NCBI GenBank assembly: GCA_016869335.1
Contig: VGEJ01000137.1
Location: 1-6,938, forward strand
From: Alphaproteobacteria bacterium
GTDB taxonomy: Bacteria; Pseudomonadota; Alphaproteobacteria; VGEJ01
Direction of reading: 5' to 3'
Length of the DNA: 6,938 nucleotides
Each line of letters begins with the position of its first letter. Within the stretch, counting starts at the first letter, position 1. Shown here piece after piece: positions 6,257 through 6,938 of this stretch. The notes under the pieces were generated by a model. It was given only the letters and a program-made list of their open reading frames with translations, was not told the DNA's origin and searched no databases. Made by a program: the position numbers and the translations under genes.

Positions 6257-6938
6257 ATGGCCAAACAGACCAAAGTCATCATTTCCTGCGCCATCACCGG
6301 CGCCATCCATACGCCGACGATGTCGCCCTACATCCCGATCACCCCGGACGAAATCGCCAAGGCCTCGATCGAGGCGGCCGAGGCCGGTGCGTCGATCATC
6401 CACCTGCACGCACGCGACCCAAAGACCGGCAAGCCAACCCCGTCGCCGGAAGTCTTCATGGAGTTCCTGCCGCGCATCAAGCAGAACACCAATGCCGTGG
6501 TGAACATCACCACCGGCGGTGGTCTCGGCATGAAGGTCAACGAGCGCATCGCCGCGGCTGTTCACGCCTCGCCGGAAGTGACCTCGCTCAACATGGGCTC
6601 GATGAACTTCGGCATCTTCGGTCTGGCCGACCGCTACAAGGAATGGAAGTACGACTGGGAGAAGCCGTATTTGGAGCAGACGAAGGACTTCATCTTCACC
6701 AATACCTTCGCCCAGATCGACTACGTGATCTCCCAGCTGGCTGACAAGCACGGCGTGAAATTCGAGCACGAGTGCTACGACGTCAGCCATCTCTACAACA
6801 CGCATTACTTCTATCGCATCGGCCGCCTCAAGGCCCCGATCTTCCTGCAGTTCATCTTCGGCATCATGGGCGGCATCGGTGCCGAAATCGACCATCTGAT
6901 CCACATGAAGCAGACGGCCGACCGGCTGTTCGGCGACG
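6257..6938 (+). CDS. BKACE/DUF849 beta-keto acid cleavage enzyme (3' end beyond window)
   Basis: The first 227 residues of a DUF849 protein; the frame is open to the window edge and the family is usually about 270-310 residues. BKACE enzymes use Zn2+ to condense a beta-keto acid with acetyl-CoA, releasing acetoacetate and a new acyl-CoA. Start ATG at 6257 follows AGGGGAG (6246-6252) by 4 nt. Recognisable parts: VIISCAITGA (7-16) on the first barrel strand, the Zn-binding HLHARDP at 49-55 (H49, H51), NITTGGG at 83-89, SLNMGSMNFG at 110-119, and FEHECYD at 169-175 with the likely catalytic-region Glu. The Glu that follows TGA in the 3-keto-5-aminohexanoate enzyme Kce is Ile here (I17). The third Zn ligand lies beyond the window. 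It is divergent from the catabolic operon and shares its control region. Substrate unassigned. Confidence 0.92.
   Translation, partial: MAKQTKVIISCAITGAIHTPTMSPYIPITPDEIAKASIEAAEAGASIIHLHARDPKTGKPTPSPEVFMEFLPRIKQNTNAVVNITTGGGLGMKVNERIAAAVHASPEVTSLNMGSMNFGIFGLADRYKEWKYDWEKPYLEQTKDFIFTNTFAQIDYVISQLADKHGVKFEHECYDVSHLYNTHYFYRIGRLKAPIFLQFIFGIMGGIGAEIDHLIHMKQTADRLFGD

Noticed and set aside
6095..6904. A 269-codon minus-strand frame covering the BKACE gene and part of the intergenic region
   Set aside because: It is antisense to the BKACE gene, has Asp/Glu/Val-rich shadow composition, and no start context.

Overview
The window looks like chromosome from a high-GC proteobacterium, most likely an alphaproteobacterium of the Rhodospirillales or Hyphomicrobiales type. 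This rests on strongly G/C-biased third codon positions, tight gene packing, long GC-driven antisense open frames and the gene families present; no marker gene fixes the taxon. There are no RNA genes, mobile elements or CRISPR arrays.

Layout: six genes on the minus strand (positions 5913 down to 6) form one apparent operon, with gaps of 37, 34 and 20 nt, then a 4-nt GTGA overlap, then a 25-nt gap. In transcription order they encode an imidazolonepropionase-like amidohydrolase, a fumarylacetoacetate-hydrolase (FAH) family protein, an MBL-fold hydrolase with an HxNxDH metal motif, a small cupin, a TetR-family regulator, and an AMP-forming acyl-CoA synthetase. The synthetase frame is closed by a TGA exactly where the family normally has a Trp codon, 5 bases from the window edge. 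A seventh gene, on the plus strand (6257 to the window end, incomplete), encodes a BKACE/DUF849 protein (beta-keto acid cleavage enzyme).

The 343-bp divergent intergenic region (5914-6256) carries two copies of a 16-bp imperfect palindrome of TetR-operator type (TTGAACGTTCGNNCAA), 48 bp apart. The proximal copy sits inside a good sigma70-like promoter for the minus-strand operon (TTGACA, 18 bp, TTCAAT). The simplest model is that the operon's own TetR protein controls both directions.

Taken together, the genes suggest an inducible catabolic pathway: C-N or lactone/ester hydrolysis (amidohydrolase, MBL), cleavage or decarboxylation of a keto acid (FAH), CoA activation (synthetase) and beta-keto acid cleavage with acetyl-CoA (BKACE). 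The substrate cannot be read from the sequence, and I do not recognise the combination as a named pathway.
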